A stretch of DNA of 64,000 nucleotides from NCBI GenBank assembly GCA_903827945.1, contig CAIKKN010000031.1, positions 52,143-116,142 of the forward strand, given 5' to 3'. The DNA comes from an uncultured Actinomycetes bacterium (GTDB lineage Bacteria > Actinomycetota > Actinomycetes > Nanopelagicales > Nanopelagicaceae). The notes under the pieces were generated by a model. It saw only the letters and a program-made list of their open reading frames with translations. It was not told the origin of the DNA and ran no database searches. The stretch's first letter is position 1. Each line of letters begins with the position of its first letter. Positions 1 through 11,959 of this stretch are shown here, one piece after another. Both the position numbers and the translations under genes were made by a program.

Positions 1-494
1 AACTTATTGCTAAGAAATTGGAACTTGAAACTGCGGAAGTGACAGCAGTATCAACTTTCTACACGCAATATAAGAGCGAACCCGTTGGTGAATATCACGT
101 AGGTGTGTGCATTAATACTCTTTGTGCGGTGATGGGCGGAGATGAAATTTACAAGTCTGTTTCAGATCACCTTGGAATCGGAAACGATGAAGTCACAAAA
201 GATGGAAAAGTTTCTTTAGAGCGTATCGAATGTAACGCTGCTTGCGACTACGCACCTGTCGTTATGGTCAACTGGGAATTCTTTGATAATCAAACACCTC
301 AAAGCGTGAAGGACTTGGTCGATGGTGCGCGAAACGGCAATCCACCTGCCCCAACTCGTGGTCCAAAGAGCCTTCGTACCTGGAAAGAAAATTCAGCAGT
401 GCTTGCTGGTATTTCTGATGGGCTTGCAGGCGAAGGAGTTTCCGCAGGGGAGCCATCCAAACTTGGTTTGAAGTTATCGAAAGAGGGCAAGTAA
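1..494 (+). CDS. nuoE: NADH-quinone oxidoreductase subunit E (partial, 5' end outside window)
   Basis: This is the 24-kDa-type subunit of respiratory complex I, which binds the [2Fe-2S] cluster N1a in the NADH-dehydrogenase module with NuoF. The reading frame is open to the first base of the window (codons in phase with base 3), so the N-terminus is missing. The family motif STFYTQY is followed by a C-x4-C pair (CINTLC) and a second Cys pair in CNAAC, the four cluster ligands. After the cluster domain there is a charged, proline-rich tail of about 60 residues ending in KEGK, probably flexible. nuoF starts 5 bases downstream, so it is the first visible gene of the nuo operon. Identity is secure; only the start is unknown. 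Confidence 0.95.
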   Translation, partial: LIAKKLELETAEVTAVSTFYTQYKSEPVGEYHVGVCINTLCAVMGGDEIYKSVSDHLGIGNDEVTKDGKVSLERIECNAACDYAPVVMVNWEFFDNQTPQSVKDLVDGARNGNPPAPTRGPKSLRTWKENSAVLAGISDGLAGEGVSAGEPSKLGLKLSKEGK

Positions 495-499
495 TTAAC

Positions 500-1801
500 A
501 TGAGCAAACTATCGCCAGTTCTTTCAGCTCATTGGGATGAAGCAGACTCTTTCACCATTGATGGCTATCGTCGCAACGGCGGATACAACGCCGCAAAGAC
601 AGCTCTTGATATGGATGCGGATGCAGTCATTCAACTCGTTAAAGATTCAGGACTTCGTGGACGCGGTGGCGCTGGTTTCCCAACAGGCATGAAGTGGGGA
701 TTCATCCCACAAAACGATGGAAAAGATCACTACCTCGTTGTGAATGCTGATGAATCAGAGCCTGGGACTTGTAAAGATATGCCTCTTTTGATGGCGAATC
801 CACATTCTTTGATCGAAGGAATCATCATTGCTTCTTATGCAATTCGCGCGAACTACGCTTTTATTTATCTTCGTGGCGAGGTGGTGCATGTTTATCGCCG
901 AGTACAGCAAGCAATTCAAGATGCATATGCTGCTGGGCTGCTTGGAAAGAATATCAATGGAAAAGGCTTTGATTTAGAGCTTGTCTTACATGCAGGAGCC
1001 GGTGCTTACATCTGTGGTGAAGAGACTGCGCTTCTTGATTCACTCGAAGGATTCCGTGGACAACCTCGGCTTCGTCCACCATTCCCTGCGATTGCGGGAC
1101 TTTATGCTCGTCCAACAGTTGTGAACAATGTTGAGTCGATCGCATCTGTGCCAGCAATTATTGCAAATGGTGTTGAGTGGTTCCAAGCAATGGGAACAGA
1201 GAAGAGCAAAGGATTTACTTTGTACTCACTGTCCGGCCATGTAAAAAACCCTGGACAATTTGAAGCACCTCTCGGAATCACACTTCGAGAACTCCTTGAA
1301 ATGGCTGGCGGAATGCGAGACGGTCACGAGCTCAAGTTCTGGACTCCAGGTGGATCATCTACTCCAATGTTTACTCAAGAGCATCTTGATGTGCCTCTAG
1401 ATTACGAAGGCGTTGGCGCTGCTGGTTCAATGCTTGGAACTAAAGCGCTACAAATTTTTGATGAAACAACCTGCGTAGTTCGAGCAGTACTCCGATGGAC
1501 AGAGTTCTACAAGCATGAATCATGCGGAAAATGCACACCTTGCCGCGAAGGAACGTGGTGGCTGGTTCAGGCTCTCAAGGAACTCGAAGCAGGTCGTGGA
1601 ACTTCTGCCGATCTTGATAAGTTATTAGATATCGTCGACAACATTGCAGGGCGTTCATTCTGTGCCCTTGCCGATGGTGCTGCAAGTCCAATCGTCTCCT
1701 CCATGAAGCATTTCCGCGCTGAGTATCAACGCCATTTAGATCTTGGAAGTTGCCCATTTGATCCGATTGCCTCAACACTATTTGCTGGAGTTCACTCATG
1801 A
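500..1801 (+). CDS. nuoF: NADH-quinone oxidoreductase subunit F
   Basis: NuoF (433 aa) is the NADH-oxidising subunit of complex I. It holds FMN and the [4Fe-4S] cluster N3. The glycine-rich GRGGAGF stretch near residues 54-60 and NADESEPGT further on are the NADH/FMN-binding motifs. Near residue 340 the [11 protein letters not shown] motif gives three cluster cysteines, and the fourth is in SFCALADG. Length is normal for the family. The stop overlaps the nuoG start in an ATGA arrangement, so translation is coupled. The start ATG lies 5 bases after the nuoE stop. Confidence 0.97.
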   Translation: MSKLSPVLSAHWDEADSFTIDGYRRNGGYNAAKTALDMDADAVIQLVKDSGLRGRGGAGFPTGMKWGFIPQNDGKDHYLVVNADESEPGTCKDMPLLMANPHSLIEGIIIASYAIRANYAFIYLRGEVVHVYRRVQQAIQDAYAAGLLGKNINGKGFDLELVLHAGAGAYICGEETALLDSLEGFRGQPRLRPPFPAIAGLYARPTVVNNVESIASVPAIIANGVEWFQAMGTEKSKGFTLYSLSGHVKNPGQFEAPLGITLRELLEMAGGMRDGHELKFWTPGGSSTPMFTQEHLDVPLDYEGVGAAGSMLGTKALQIFDETTCVVRAVLRWTEFYKHESCGKCTPCREGTWWLVQALKELEAGRGTSADLDKLLDIVDNIAGRSFCALADGAASPIVSSMKHFRAEYQRHLDLGSCPFDPIASTLFAGVHS

Positions 1802-4122
1802 CCACTGATGTAGCAGTTGAGATGATCACCGTTGTAATTGACGGTTTTGAAGTTACGGTTCCAAAAGGAACACTCATTATTCGCGCAGCTGAAAAACTTG
1901 GAATTCAGATTCCTCGCTTCTGCGATCACCCACTTCTAGCACCGGCCGGCGCATGTCGTCAGTGTTTGGTAGATGTAGAAATTAATGGCCGTGCATTTCC
2001 AAAGCCTCAGGCTTCGTGCACTATTCCAGTAGAGCCAAACATGATTGTAAAAACCCAACTAACTTCTCCTGTTGCAGAAAAAGCGCAAAAGGGAATTATG
2101 GAGTTATTGCTTATTAACCACCCATTGGATTGCCCAGTTTGCGATAAGGGCGGAGAATGTCCTTTGCAGAATCAAGCGATGAGTACGGGTCGATCCGAAT
2201 CTCGTTTTACTGGTGTGAAGCGCACTTTTGAAAAGCCAATCAATATTTCATCACAAGTTCTTCTTGACCGTGAACGCTGTGTTCTATGTGCTAGATGCAC
2301 CCGATTCTCTGAACAAATTGCAGGAGACCCATTCATTACCTTGAATGAACGAGGCGCATTGCAACAAGTTGGAATTTACGAAAAGGATCCCTTTAATTCT
2401 TACTTCTCTGGAAACACGGTGCAGATTTGCCCAGTGGGCGCTCTGACTGGAGCTTCATATCGTTTCCGTGCACGCCCATTTGATTTAGTTTCTACCCCTA
2501 CGGCTTGTGAGCATTGTGCTTCTGGTTGCGCACTTCGCACAGACGTCCGCCGTGGAAAAACTTTGCGCCGTTTAGCGGGAGACGATGCTTCAGTAAATGA
2601 AGAATGGAACTGCGATAAGGGTCGCTGGGCCTTCAAATATCTTTCGAGCAAGGAACGCGTTGCCTCTCCACTCGTTCGTGGTGATGATGGCGAACTTCGT
2701 GAGGCATCATGGCCTGAAGCGATTGCCCGCGTAGCTTCTGGACTAACTGGAAAGCGAGTAGGTGTACTTGTCGGCGGTCGTGCGACTGTTGAAGACGCCT
2801 ATGGATACTCAAAGTTTGCCCGAGTAACACTTGGAACAAACGACATTGATTTCCGCTCCCGTCCTCATACTGATGAAGAAGCAGCATTTCTTGCCTCAAC
2901 TGCGGTAAATCTCAAGATAACTTATTCAGATATTGATAAGGCTGACCATGTAGTGCTTTTGAATTTTGAGCCTGAAGATGAATCGCCAATTGTGTTCTTG
3001 CGCGTGTACAAGCAAGTTCGAAAGCGTTCTCTTGCGGTGACCACTGTTGCGCCTTTTGCAACTCGCGGAAGTGAGAAGCTCAATGCAAATGTTGTTTCAA
3101 CTTTTGATCAAGTAACAAACCTCACGGAGAAATCAGTTGTGCTAGTTGGCGAGCGAAGTGCAGAAGTTCCTGGACTGCTCTCAGCAATTGCCGCTCACAC
3201 AACTGCAAAGATTGCATGGATACCTCGTCGCTCAGGTGAGCGAGGCGCGCTAGCCGCTGGAGCACTTGGAAATGTGCTTCCTGGAGGACGTCCGGTTTCA
3301 GATGCTGAAGCTCGTATTGATATTCAATCTGCATGGGGTGTTGATTCTCTTCCAACAGAACCAGGTCTATCTACTTCAGAAATTCTTTCTTCATTGAATT
3401 CAGAAGGTGGACTCGATGCCGTAGTGGTCGGTGGAGTTGACCCAGCCGATATTTCTGCAGAAGCACTCGGACAGTTGCTTAATACATTTGTGGTTTCCCT
3501 CGAGATTTCCCACAGCGCCGTTACTGCAATTGCAGATGTTGTCCTTCCAGTCGCTGCCGTTACCGAAAAAGCTGGCTCGTTCCTTGACTGGGAAGGCCGC
3601 GAAAGAAGTTTTGAACAAGCAATTGAAGGCGCGTTGATTACATCCAGAAGCGACGTCCGTATCTTGTCGATGATTGCAGATGAAATGGCGAAACCCATTT
3701 CTCTTCCCTCTGTGACTTCAGCAAAGAAGGAGTTACTTTCTCTTGGAAAGTGGGACGGTAAGAGCGCAGCTAAACCTGCGCAGCCAAAGTCGGCACCAGT
3801 TTCAGTCTCTGGGAACGAAGCCATCCTTACCTCGTGGCGTCAACTTATTGATCTTGGTTCACTGCAAGCAGGTGAAGAAAATCTTGCTGGCACTGCTCGC
3901 AAAGCGGTTGCGGTTATTTCTGCAAAGCGCGCGCAATCCATAGGTGTTGCAAACGGAGATCTGGTCAAGATTTCGAATGAACGCGGAAGTATTTCGATTG
4001 AAGCGCATGTAGCAAATATTTCAGATGAAAAAGTTTGGCTTCCACGAAATTCGGAAGGTTCTCAAACAATCGTCACCTTTGGCGCCGCTGAAGGATGTCT
4101 CGTAACGGTGGTGAAGGCATGA
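1798..4122 (+). CDS. nuoG: NADH-quinone oxidoreductase subunit G
   Basis: NuoG (774 aa) is the large iron-sulfur subunit that passes electrons from NuoE/F toward the quinone arm. The N-terminal ferredoxin-like domain has [15 protein letters not shown] for a [2Fe-2S] cluster. It is followed by the [17 protein letters not shown] region, then CVLCARC and CPVGAL for [4Fe-4S] clusters. A CEHCASGC motif with a distal Cys (near residues 235-275) matches the extra N7 cluster seen in some bacteria. The rest is the molybdopterin-oxidoreductase-like domain, which no longer has a cofactor role in complex I, and a C-terminal molydopterin-dinucleotide-binding-like fold. It overlaps nuoF by 4 bases and nuoH by 4 bases. 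Confidence 0.96.
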   Translation: MTTDVAVEMITVVIDGFEVTVPKGTLIIRAAEKLGIQIPRFCDHPLLAPAGACRQCLVDVEINGRAFPKPQASCTIPVEPNMIVKTQLTSPVAEKAQKGIMELLLINHPLDCPVCDKGGECPLQNQAMSTGRSESRFTGVKRTFEKPINISSQVLLDRERCVLCARCTRFSEQIAGDPFITLNERGALQQVGIYEKDPFNSYFSGNTVQICPVGALTGASYRFRARPFDLVSTPTACEHCASGCALRTDVRRGKTLRRLAGDDASVNEEWNCDKGRWAFKYLSSKERVASPLVRGDDGELREASWPEAIARVASGLTGKRVGVLVGGRATVEDAYGYSKFARVTLGTNDIDFRSRPHTDEEAAFLASTAVNLKITYSDIDKADHVVLLNFEPEDESPIVFLRVYKQVRKRSLAVTTVAPFATRGSEKLNANVVSTFDQVTNLTEKSVVLVGERSAEVPGLLSAIAAHTTAKIAWIPRRSGERGALAAGALGNVLPGGRPVSDAEARIDIQSAWGVDSLPTEPGLSTSEILSSLNSEGGLDAVVVGGVDPADISAEALGQLLNTFVVSLEISHSAVTAIADVVLPVAAVTEKAGSFLDWEGRERSFEQAIEGALITSRSDVRILSMIADEMAKPISLPSVTSAKKELLSLGKWDGKSAAKPAQPKSAPVSVSGNEAILTSWRQLIDLGSLQAGEENLAGTARKAVAVISAKRAQSIGVANGDLVKISNERGSISIEAHVANISDEKVWLPRNSEGSQTIVTFGAAEGCLVTVVKA

Positions 4123-5357
4123 GTACTTCAGAACTAATCGGAGCAGATCCAGGTTGGCTCATCCTTGTAAAGGGTGTCCTCATCTTCGTAATCTGCGTTG
4201 TTGCAACACTTTTGTCCATTTGGGCAGAGCGCCGAATTGTTGCGCGGATGCAGGTTCGTATAGGACCTAACCGCGTTGGAAAATTTGGTCTTCTTCAGAG
4301 TCTTGCTGATGGTGTAAAACTCGCACTTAAGGAAGATTTGATCCCGAAAGCTGCGGACAGAATTGTTTTTGTGATTGCGCCAATTATTTCAGCCACAACA
4401 TGTTTCATGGCTTTTGCTGTTATTCCAATGACAGGAAAAGTAAGCCTCTTTGGGCACTCAACTGCAATGCAACTAACTGATCTTCCGGTCGGCGTTCTTT
4501 ATGTTCTCGCAATTGCATCAGTCGGTGTTTATGGCATTGTTCTTGCTGGTTGGTCTTCGGGTTCAACTTATCCGCTTCTCGGAGGTTTGCGTTCAAGTGC
4601 CCAGGTAATTTCCTACGAAGTTGCAATGGGACTCTCACTTGTAGCGGTCTTCATCTACGCCGGGTCGATGTCCACTTCTTCAATTGTTGAGGCTCAAAAT
4701 AAGTGGTGGTTTGGCGTAGTGCTATTCCCTTCATTCATTATTTATGTAATCTCAATGGTTGGCGAAACTAACCGTGCACCATTTGACCTTGCTGAAGCGG
4801 AAGGCGAACTCGTAGGCGGATTTCACACCGAGTACTCATCTCTAAAATTTGCCCTCTTTTTCCTTGCCGAATATGTAAATATGGTTGTCGTCTCATCGCT
4901 TGCAACCACATTGTTCCTTGGCGGTTATCACGCGCTTCCGGGTCTTGGATTCACAGAGACATGGTTGGGCGGATGGTTCACTATGGTCTGGTTCTTCGCA
5001 AAAGTAATTCTTTTCTTCTTCTTATTCGTATGGCTACGCGGAACACTTCCTCGCCTGCGTTATGACCAATTTATGCAATTTGGATGGAAAGTACTTATTC
5101 CAGTTAGCTTGATTTGGATCATGATTGTTTCAACGCTTCGAGTTATGTCTCAACAAGGCGCACCGCGATTTGTCATCATTGCCTTTACTTTCGGAGTTTT
5201 GTTGCTCGTGTTCGCCGGGACTTCACTCTTTGAACGTGCGAAAGAGCAACGTAAGAAAGAGGACAAGGAATCACTCAAAGCTTTCCCTGCACCTTCATTC
5301 CCAGTTCCGCTTTTAACACCGCAATTATCAATCGGAACGGAGGAGATCAATGACTGA
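4119..5357 (+). CDS. nuoH: NADH-quinone oxidoreductase subunit H
   Basis: NuoH is the membrane subunit that forms much of the quinone-binding chamber. I chose the ATG at 4119 (412 aa), which overlaps the nuoG stop as ATGA and has GGTGAAGG just upstream. An in-frame ATG at 4095 would add only 8 residues. The protein has about eight or nine hydrophobic segments. It carries the strongly conserved loops [18 protein letters not shown] and [18 protein letters not shown], the latter being the family signature next to the quinone site. The C-terminus is a charged tail. nuoI begins 8 bases before its stop. Confidence 0.96.
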   Translation: MSTSELIGADPGWLILVKGVLIFVICVVATLLSIWAERRIVARMQVRIGPNRVGKFGLLQSLADGVKLALKEDLIPKAADRIVFVIAPIISATTCFMAFAVIPMTGKVSLFGHSTAMQLTDLPVGVLYVLAIASVGVYGIVLAGWSSGSTYPLLGGLRSSAQVISYEVAMGLSLVAVFIYAGSMSTSSIVEAQNKWWFGVVLFPSFIIYVISMVGETNRAPFDLAEAEGELVGGFHTEYSSLKFALFFLAEYVNMVVVSSLATTLFLGGYHALPGLGFTETWLGGWFTMVWFFAKVILFFFLFVWLRGTLPRLRYDQFMQFGWKVLIPVSLIWIMIVSTLRVMSQQGAPRFVIIAFTFGVLLLVFAGTSLFERAKEQRKKEDKESLKAFPAPSFPVPLLTPQLSIGTEEIND

Positions 5358-5955
5358 CGATTTCAGCATCGAGAAGGCTGTTCAACAGAGCACACAGATT
5401 CCCGAGCAATCACCAGCATCATTCTTCACTCAGCTCAAGGGCTTTTGGCTTACCTTTGCAACAATGTTCAAGAAGGTTGAAACAATTCCATATCCGGAAG
5501 TTAAGCCGCCTGTGGCAGAGCGCTTCCATGGACGTCATCAACTCAATCGTTACGAAGATGGTCTGGAAAAATGTATTGGTTGCGAGTTGTGTGCGTGGGC
5601 TTGCCCAGCAGATGCAATCTTGGTCGAAGCAGGGGATAACACCCCAGATGCGCAATTCTCTCCAGGGGAGCGCTACGGCAAGGTTTATCAAATCAATTAC
5701 CTGCGTTGTATTTTCTGTGGTTTATGCATTGAAGCATGCCCAACTCGTGCTCTCACAATGACAAATGAGTACGAACTTGCAGACGATAACCGAAATAAAT
5801 TAATTTTCGATAAGGAAGATTTGCTAGCTCCGCTTCGTGCTGGAATGTTGCAACCACCTCATCCAATGTATCCGGGAACTACTGATACCTCTTATTACAA
5901 GGGTGAAGTAACAGGAACCCATCCATCACAGGAAGTGAAGGCCTCCGATGCATAG
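5350..5955 (+). CDS. nuoI: NADH-quinone oxidoreductase subunit I
   Basis: NuoI (201 aa) carries the two [4Fe-4S] clusters N6a and N6b that link the peripheral arm to quinone. Two ferredoxin repeats are plain: [12 protein letters not shown] and [12 protein letters not shown], each C-x2-C-x2-C-x3-CP. Before them is a stretch of about 70 residues with a short hydrophobic segment. After them is a C-terminal tail richer in Pro, Thr and Tyr. The ATG overlaps the end of nuoH, and nuoJ overlaps its end by 8 bases, as expected for a tightly coupled operon. Confidence 0.97.
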   Translation: MTDDFSIEKAVQQSTQIPEQSPASFFTQLKGFWLTFATMFKKVETIPYPEVKPPVAERFHGRHQLNRYEDGLEKCIGCELCAWACPADAILVEAGDNTPDAQFSPGERYGKVYQINYLRCIFCGLCIEACPTRALTMTNEYELADDNRNKLIFDKEDLLAPLRAGMLQPPHPMYPGTTDTSYYKGEVTGTHPSQEVKASDA

Positions 5956-6739
5956 CCTTTTTGCGCAATCCCTTCAGGCGGGAAGCACAGCAACGCCAGA
6001 AGCAGTGCAATTTTGGATACTTGCTCCACTAGCTGTGTTGGCAGCCCTTGGAATGTTGCTTGTTAAAAAAGCCGTGCACTCAGCGCTCTTGCTTGCATGG
6101 GTGATGATTACCCTTGCGATTCTTTATATTGCTCAAGGAGCTCTTTTCCTAGGTATCGTCCAGGTTGTTGTCTACACCGGCGCTGTCATGATGCTCTTCT
6201 TATTCATTTTGATGTTGGTCGGCGTAGATTCCTCTGATTCACTCATTGAGAACATCAAGGGCCAACGCCCTGCCGCAATTGCTGCTGCGATTGGAATTGT
6301 TGGCTTGTTACTTTCACTGATTAGCAGAGCAACCCTTAACCACCCAGCAACGGGAATTGATGCAATTAATGCAAATGGAAATGTCCAAGGGCTTGCTAAC
6401 GAATTGTTTACAAAATATGTCTGGGCTTTCGAAGTAGTTTCCGCGTTGTTGATTACCGCTGCTCTAGGTTCGATGGTTTTAGCCCATAGCCAAAAACCTA
6501 GAAATCGTACTTCTCAAAGAGATCAATCAATTGCTCGATTCCGCGGTGAATCTTTGGCTCATGCTGCCGGCCTACCTGGTTCAGGTGTTTACGCGCTGCA
6601 CAATGCGGTTGATGTTCCAGCGCTTGGTCCTGACGGTCAGCCATCTCAAGCATCAATTTCTAAGGTGTTGGAAGCTCGTGGAGACATGATTGCATCCAAG
6701 CCATTTGAATTGACCGAAATTGAAGAGGAGGAGAAGTAA
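5948..6739 (+). CDS. nuoJ: NADH-quinone oxidoreductase subunit J
   Basis: NuoJ (263 aa) is a membrane subunit of complex I. Five hydrophobic helices occupy roughly residues 20-190. The conserved segment [19 protein letters not shown] corresponds to the third helix, which bends during turnover in the family. The last 70 residues are a hydrophilic extension of the actinobacterial kind, mentioning no recognisable domain. It sits between nuoI (8-base overlap) and nuoK, which starts on the base after its stop. Confidence 0.95.
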   Translation: MHSLFAQSLQAGSTATPEAVQFWILAPLAVLAALGMLLVKKAVHSALLLAWVMITLAILYIAQGALFLGIVQVVVYTGAVMMLFLFILMLVGVDSSDSLIENIKGQRPAAIAAAIGIVGLLLSLISRATLNHPATGIDAINANGNVQGLANELFTKYVWAFEVVSALLITAALGSMVLAHSQKPRNRTSQRDQSIARFRGESLAHAAGLPGSGVYALHNAVDVPALGPDGQPSQASISKVLEARGDMIASKPFELTEIEEEEK

Positions 6740-7039
6740 ATGGATATTTCGAACTATTTGTACTTATCTGCAATTCTCTTCACTATTGGCGCTGTCGGAG
6801 TAGTTGTTCGCCGAAATGCGATTGTTGTTTTTATGTGCGTCGAGTTGATGCTCAATGCAGCGAATTTAGCTTTTGTAACATTCTCACGAATCAATGGTGA
6901 TCTTGTTGGGCAAGTTGCCTCATTTTTCACCATGGTTGTAGCAGCGTGCGAAGTAGTAGTAGGACTTGCGATTATCGTAACGATGTATCGCTCCCGTCGA
7001 TCAGCGTCTGTAGATGACGCTAGTTTGTTGAAGAGATAG
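6740..7039 (+). CDS. nuoK: NADH-quinone oxidoreductase subunit K
   Basis: NuoK (99 aa, normal family length) is a small three-helix membrane subunit homologous to MrpC. It has the two membrane-buried glutamates typical of the family, one in [13 protein letters not shown] and one in [10 protein letters not shown]; these take part in proton translocation. GAGGAGAAG at the end of nuoJ supplies a strong ribosome site for the ATG at 6740. nuoL follows after 2 bases. Confidence 0.97.
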   Translation: MDISNYLYLSAILFTIGAVGVVVRRNAIVVFMCVELMLNAANLAFVTFSRINGDLVGQVASFFTMVVAACEVVVGLAIIVTMYRSRRSASVDDASLLKR

Positions 7040-7041
7040 TT

Positions 7042-8934
7042 ATGACTACATCATCCAACCTCGTCTATCTCATCGCGCTGCCTCTTTTCAGTTCGGCAAT
7101 CCTGCTGCTTTTGGGTCGAATAGCTGACAAATGGGGACATATCGTTGCCACTTTGGTCTCTGCTTCTACATTTGTCATAGCGGCGCTGGAATTCGTTTCA
7201 ATGCGCCAACGAACTGGCGATGCAAGAGCTGTTCACCAAGATCTCTTTACCTGGATTTCAGTAGGAACATTTAATGTTCACGCCTCTTTGCTTCTAGATC
7301 AACTTTCAATCTGTTTTGTTCTGTTGATTAGTGGTGTTGGAACTCTGATTCATATTTATTCAATTGCTTACATGTCACATGACCATGATCGTCGTCGCTT
7401 CTTTGCCTTCCTTAATCTTTTCGTAGCAGCCATGTTGTTGTTAGTACTCGGTGATTCCTATTTGAATCTTTATGTTGGCTGGGAAGGCGTTGGATTAGCT
7501 TCCTACCTACTTATTGGGTTCTGGAATCAAAAACCAGCCTATGCAGTCGCAGCAAAGAAGGCTTTCGTAGCTAACCGTATTGGCGATGTTGGTCTATCCC
7601 TTGCAATCATGATTGCCTTTGCTCAATTCGGTACGGTCTCATTTACTGGAGTTGCCGCTGGTGTTCCACATGCGTCACCTGCTGCCCTTACGGCGCTCGG
7701 TGCGATGCTGTTGCTTGCAGCTGCTGGTAAGTCCGCTCAATTCCCATTGCAATCTTGGCTCGGCGACGCGATGGCTGGCCCAACTCCGGTCTCAGCTCTT
7801 ATTCACGCAGCTACGATGGTGACCGCGGGCGTCTATCTGATAACACGTTCGAACTTTGTCTTTGATGCATCCCCAACAGCGCAAACAATGGTTTTGATTG
7901 TTGGCGGAATCACTCTTCTCTTTGGTGCTTTGGTTGGTACGGCCAAAGACGACATCAAGAAAGCACTTGCAGCCTCGACGATGTCGCAGATTGGTTACAT
8001 GATTCTTGCAACTGGCCTTGGTCCAGTTGGATATGCATTCGCAATCATGCACCTACTGACTCACGGTTTCTTTAAAGCTGGAATGTTCCTTGGTGCAGGA
8101 TCTGTAATGCATGGAATGAACGATGAAGTGAATATGCGCCGATATGGCGCGATTGGAAAGGTCATGCCAATCACTGCAGTGACATTTGGGCTTGGCTATC
8201 TTGCAATCATTGGTGTTCCGCCATTTGCTGGTTTTTATTCTAAAGACAAAATTATTGAAACAGCTTTCAACGCTGGTGGAACTAAGGGAATTCTTGTAGG
8301 CGGAGCCGCGCTTCTCGGCGCAGCAATTACTGCGTTCTATATGACTCGGGTAATTGTGCTTACTTTTACAGGAACAAAGCGTTGGGACGATGAAGCTCAC
8401 CCTCACGAATCTCCATCATTGATGTGGATTCCAATGGTCGTTCTTGCAATTGGCTCTGTTGCATCTGGATTCTTGTTCAATTCAGGTCATGCCCTTGTTA
8501 ATTGGCTAGCCCCAGTTGTGAATGCTTCTGGCGAGCACGATGCGAAGGAATTCCTCGCGCCATTAACGGTTTCATTATTAGCTTTAGGCGTTGTTGCAAT
8601 CGGCGTTGCAATTGCGATTCTCAAGTACCGCTCGAATGTGGCAGTTGAGGCTCCTGAAGATGTATCAATTCTGACAAAGATTGTTCGTAGAGATCTCTTG
8701 CAAGATGATTTCAATGATCGAGTTCTTGTTCGTCCAGGACAAGCTCTTACCCGATTCTTTGTCGCGATGGATAACAACTTCATCGATGGCATTGTCCGCG
8801 GTGTCGGCGGTGTTATTGCTGTGAGTTCAACAAACCTTCGTAAGATTCAAAATGGATATGTTAGAAGCTACGCGCTCATTATGGTCATTGGCGTTCTGGC
8901 CCTCATTGCAACGATTTGGATGGTGACCCTGTGA
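7042..8934 (+). CDS. nuoL: NADH-quinone oxidoreductase subunit L
   Basis: NuoL (630 aa) is the distal antiporter-like proton-pumping subunit of complex I. It is almost wholly hydrophobic. It has the family's [16 protein letters not shown] segment (the conserved Glu of the first half-channel) and the [12 protein letters not shown] and [19 protein letters not shown] stretches with the buried lysines. The C-terminal lateral-helix region (about residues 540-630) is present, ending with one more membrane helix. It overlaps the start chosen for nuoM by 4 bases. Confidence 0.96.
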   Translation: MTTSSNLVYLIALPLFSSAILLLLGRIADKWGHIVATLVSASTFVIAALEFVSMRQRTGDARAVHQDLFTWISVGTFNVHASLLLDQLSICFVLLISGVGTLIHIYSIAYMSHDHDRRRFFAFLNLFVAAMLLLVLGDSYLNLYVGWEGVGLASYLLIGFWNQKPAYAVAAKKAFVANRIGDVGLSLAIMIAFAQFGTVSFTGVAAGVPHASPAALTALGAMLLLAAAGKSAQFPLQSWLGDAMAGPTPVSALIHAATMVTAGVYLITRSNFVFDASPTAQTMVLIVGGITLLFGALVGTAKDDIKKALAASTMSQIGYMILATGLGPVGYAFAIMHLLTHGFFKAGMFLGAGSVMHGMNDEVNMRRYGAIGKVMPITAVTFGLGYLAIIGVPPFAGFYSKDKIIETAFNAGGTKGILVGGAALLGAAITAFYMTRVIVLTFTGTKRWDDEAHPHESPSLMWIPMVVLAIGSVASGFLFNSGHALVNWLAPVVNASGEHDAKEFLAPLTVSLLALGVVAIGVAIAILKYRSNVAVEAPEDVSILTKIVRRDLLQDDFNDRVLVRPGQALTRFFVAMDNNFIDGIVRGVGGVIAVSSTNLRKIQNGYVRSYALIMVIGVLALIATIWMVTL

Positions 8935-10445
8935 GTAATTTGAGTATCGTGACGATTATTGAACTAGTGCCCTTGCTTGGCGTTATAGGCCTATTTGTTC
9001 TGCCAAAGGGCTCGACAACACTGGTCAAGCAATTCGCAATCGGCGTATCTATAGTGGATTTAATTCTCTCAATTATTATGGCACTGCGATTTGATCGTAG
9101 TGTTTCGGCAATGCAATTTGTCGAATCTCGAAACTGGATATCAAGTTTTGGAATCAAATACGCTGTTGGGATTGATGGAATTGCCCTCGTACTGATTTTG
9201 ATGACAACAGTCCTCGTACCAATCGTCTTGCTGGCTGGCTGGAATGAATCTGAAAATGGTCGCTGGTCACCTCGAGTTTATTACGCTCTTATCTTGGTTC
9301 TAGAGACAATGATGGTTGGCGTCTTCGCCGCTACGGATGTTTTCTTGTTCTATGTAATTTTTGAAGCAATGTTGATTCCCGTCTACTTCCTCATTGGTGG
9401 TTACGGTCGCGGCGAGCGTGCTCAGGCAGCGATGAAGTTCCTTCTTTACAGCTTGCTTGGCGGACTCTTGATGTTGGCAGCGGTTATTGGCACATATGTA
9501 ATTGCAACAAATCAAATCGGTGCAACCTTTGATGTAACTGCACTTTCGGGGCTTCATATCGATTCAGCTACTGAGAACATGTTGTTCTTGGGCTTCTTTA
9601 TTGCGTTCGCAATCAAGGCGCCTTTGTGGCCGCTTCATACGTGGCTTCCAACGGCGGCGAAGTCAGCTACTCCAGCAACATCAGTTCTTTTGCTTGGAGT
9701 CCTGGATAAAGTTGGAACGTACGGAATGATTCGATTCTGTATCACCCTTTTCCCACATGCTGCGCACACATTCACTCCAGCAATCATTGTTCTTTCGTTG
9801 ATTTCAATTCTTTATGGTGCCTTCCTTGCAATCGGACAAAAAGATATAAATGGCCTGATCGCATTTACTTCAATAAGTCACTTTGGATTCATCACACTCG
9901 GAATCTTTGCAATGACTTCTCAAGGTCTTACTGGTGCATCTCTTTATATGGTTAACCACGGTTTCTCGACGGCAGCGCTCTTCTTAGTTGCCGGCTGGAT
10001 GGCCTCACGCAGGGGTTCAACCAAAATTGAAGACTTTGGTGGTTTGCAAAGAGTCACCCCAGTTATGGCATGGGCATTCTTTATAGCTGGAATGTCAGCG
10101 CTTGCCCTTCCCGGTCTTTCAAGCTTTGTCAGTGAATTCCTTGTTCTTGTTGGAACTTTTACTCGCTATCCACTCGCAGCGATTATTGGAACGACCGGAA
10201 TTGTTCTTGCTGCTCTATACGTTTTGTTGACAGTTCAGCGATCACTTCATGGACCAACGACTTCTGGTAACGAATCTCTTTCTGATTTGAATCTACGAGA
10301 GAAAATTGCGATTGCCCCGGTCATTGCAATTCTTGTCTTCTTTGGATTCTTCCCAAAACCAATTACAGATGTATTAAATCCTGCCTCGCATCAAGTTATG
10401 ACGCGCGCTGGTGTTGAAGATCCACAACCTAAGGCAGGTAAGTAA
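8931..10445 (+). CDS. nuoM: NADH-quinone oxidoreductase subunit M
   Basis: NuoM is an antiporter-like proton-pumping subunit. I prefer the GTG at 8931 (504 aa), which overlaps the nuoL stop as GTGA. An in-frame ATG at 8916 would add five residues (MDGDP) but has no ribosome site. Conserved features are the [17 protein letters not shown] segment with its Glu, [19 protein letters not shown] with the key Lys, and [16 protein letters not shown]. About 14 hydrophobic helices can be counted. Its stop overlaps the nuoN start (TAATG). Confidence 0.96.
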   Translation: MSNLSIVTIIELVPLLGVIGLFVLPKGSTTLVKQFAIGVSIVDLILSIIMALRFDRSVSAMQFVESRNWISSFGIKYAVGIDGIALVLILMTTVLVPIVLLAGWNESENGRWSPRVYYALILVLETMMVGVFAATDVFLFYVIFEAMLIPVYFLIGGYGRGERAQAAMKFLLYSLLGGLLMLAAVIGTYVIATNQIGATFDVTALSGLHIDSATENMLFLGFFIAFAIKAPLWPLHTWLPTAAKSATPATSVLLLGVLDKVGTYGMIRFCITLFPHAAHTFTPAIIVLSLISILYGAFLAIGQKDINGLIAFTSISHFGFITLGIFAMTSQGLTGASLYMVNHGFSTAALFLVAGWMASRRGSTKIEDFGGLQRVTPVMAWAFFIAGMSALALPGLSSFVSEFLVLVGTFTRYPLAAIIGTTGIVLAALYVLLTVQRSLHGPTTSGNESLSDLNLREKIAIAPVIAILVFFGFFPKPITDVLNPASHQVMTRAGVEDPQPKAGK

Positions 10446-11959
10446 TGCTAACCGCACCCCAAATCTCATACTCACTTCTAGCGCCCATCCTCATCGTTCT
10501 AGGTGGTGCTCTCCTCGGAGTCCTTGTTGAAGCTGTGATGAAGAAGGGCTCGAGAGCCGCGATCCAAACAGCAATTGCAATTGGAACACTTGTTCTTTCA
10601 TTTGCATATCTGATTCGGATTCATGGACAGAGTTCCAAGACTGCGGCGGTTGATTCTGTAGCAATTGACGGCGTGGGAATATTTATTCAAGGAACAATCC
10701 TTGTTTTATCCCTCATTGCTGTTCTATATATTGCAGATACTGATAATTTCACCGCGCAGGCATCGGCAGTTCCAGGGTCGGAAGAAGAACGTGCTGCGGT
10801 TGTTGCTGGCAAGCAACAGACTGAAGTCTTTCCACTCACTCTCTTTGCTGTAAGTGGAATGCTTCTATTCCCAATCGCAACTGATCTCATCACACTGTTC
10901 GTTGCGCTAGAAGTCTTGTCGCTGCCTCTTTACTTGATGGCTGGGCTATCTCGACGCCGTCGATTGCTTTCTCAAGAAGCGGCTCTCAAGTATTTCTTGC
11001 TCGGCGCCTTCTCATCAGCCTTCTTCTTATTTGGCGCAGCATTCCTCTATGGATATTCTGGCAGCATTACTTTGGACGGAATCGCAACAGCTATTTCTGC
11101 AAATAGCGCAAATGATGTCTTTCTCTTGATCGGAATAGTATTTCTTTCTGTTGGACTTCTTTTCAAGATTGGCGCAGTGCCATTCCATTCTTGGACTCCA
11201 GATGTCTACCAAGGGGCTCCAACGCCAATTACAGGCTTTATGGCTGCTTGTACGAAGATTGCTGCGATGGGCGCAACTCTTCGTATTTTCTACGTTGCTT
11301 TCGGCCAAGCTGAATGGCAGTGGAAACCAATCATTCTGACAATTGCTATCTTGACGATGGTTGTTGGCGGAATTGCAGCTATTGCACAACGCGATGTAAA
11401 GCGAATGCTCGCTTTTTCTTCAATCGCACATGCAGGCTTCTTGCTTGCAGCAGTTTTGGCCCTCAATACTGACGGACTTAAAGGTGCCCTTTTCTATCTT
11501 GCGACATATGGTTTCACAACACTTGGGGCATTCGGAATTATTACCCTTGTTCGGGATTCAAGCGGTGAAGTAACTGATCTCAATCGCTGGGTAGGACTTG
11601 GAAAGAAGTCGCCGCTCGTCGCATCTATATTTACATTGTTCTTACTCAGCTTTGCTGGAATTCCGCTGACAAGCGGTTTCATTGCGAAATTCTCTCTTTT
11701 CACAGGTGCATACGAGAGCGGAAATACCGTAGTGGTTGTTGTTGGCGTTCTTACCTCTGCAATCACCGCCTTCTTCTACCTGCGCGTTGTTGTGATGCTC
11801 TTCTTTACCGATCCTAAGAGTGATTCAGTAAGTGTTGTGATTCCATCGATTATGACGCGCGCAGCAATAGCAATTTGCGCAATTGTTACAATCGTTTTGG
11901 GCGTTGCCCCTTCACTCCTTCTCAACACCGCACAAACCTTCGCAACCTTCATTCGCTAA
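10445..11959 (+). CDS. nuoN: NADH-quinone oxidoreductase subunit N
   Basis: NuoN (504 aa) is the third antiporter-like subunit of complex I. The VALEVLSLPLYLMAGL segment holds the conserved Glu. KIGAVPFHSWTPDVYQGAPT and QRDVKRMLAFSSIAHAG are the lysine-bearing signatures of the MrpA/D-like core. A hydrophilic loop near residues 100-125 is longer than in the E. coli protein. It is the last nuo gene, and its stop overlaps the polyprenyl synthase ATG as TAATG. Confidence 0.96.
   Translation: MLTAPQISYSLLAPILIVLGGALLGVLVEAVMKKGSRAAIQTAIAIGTLVLSFAYLIRIHGQSSKTAAVDSVAIDGVGIFIQGTILVLSLIAVLYIADTDNFTAQASAVPGSEEERAAVVAGKQQTEVFPLTLFAVSGMLLFPIATDLITLFVALEVLSLPLYLMAGLSRRRRLLSQEAALKYFLLGAFSSAFFLFGAAFLYGYSGSITLDGIATAISANSANDVFLLIGIVFLSVGLLFKIGAVPFHSWTPDVYQGAPTPITGFMAACTKIAAMGATLRIFYVAFGQAEWQWKPIILTIAILTMVVGGIAAIAQRDVKRMLAFSSIAHAGFLLAAVLALNTDGLKGALFYLATYGFTTLGAFGIITLVRDSSGEVTDLNRWVGLGKKSPLVASIFTLFLLSFAGIPLTSGFIAKFSLFTGAYESGNTVVVVVGVLTSAITAFFYLRVVVMLFFTDPKSDSVSVVIPSIMTRAAIAICAIVTIVLGVAPSLLLNTAQTFATFIR

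Noticed and set aside
3324..3824. 166-codon minus-strand frame inside nuoG
   Set aside because: Antisense to a strongly conserved nuo operon; composition is that of a shadow frame.
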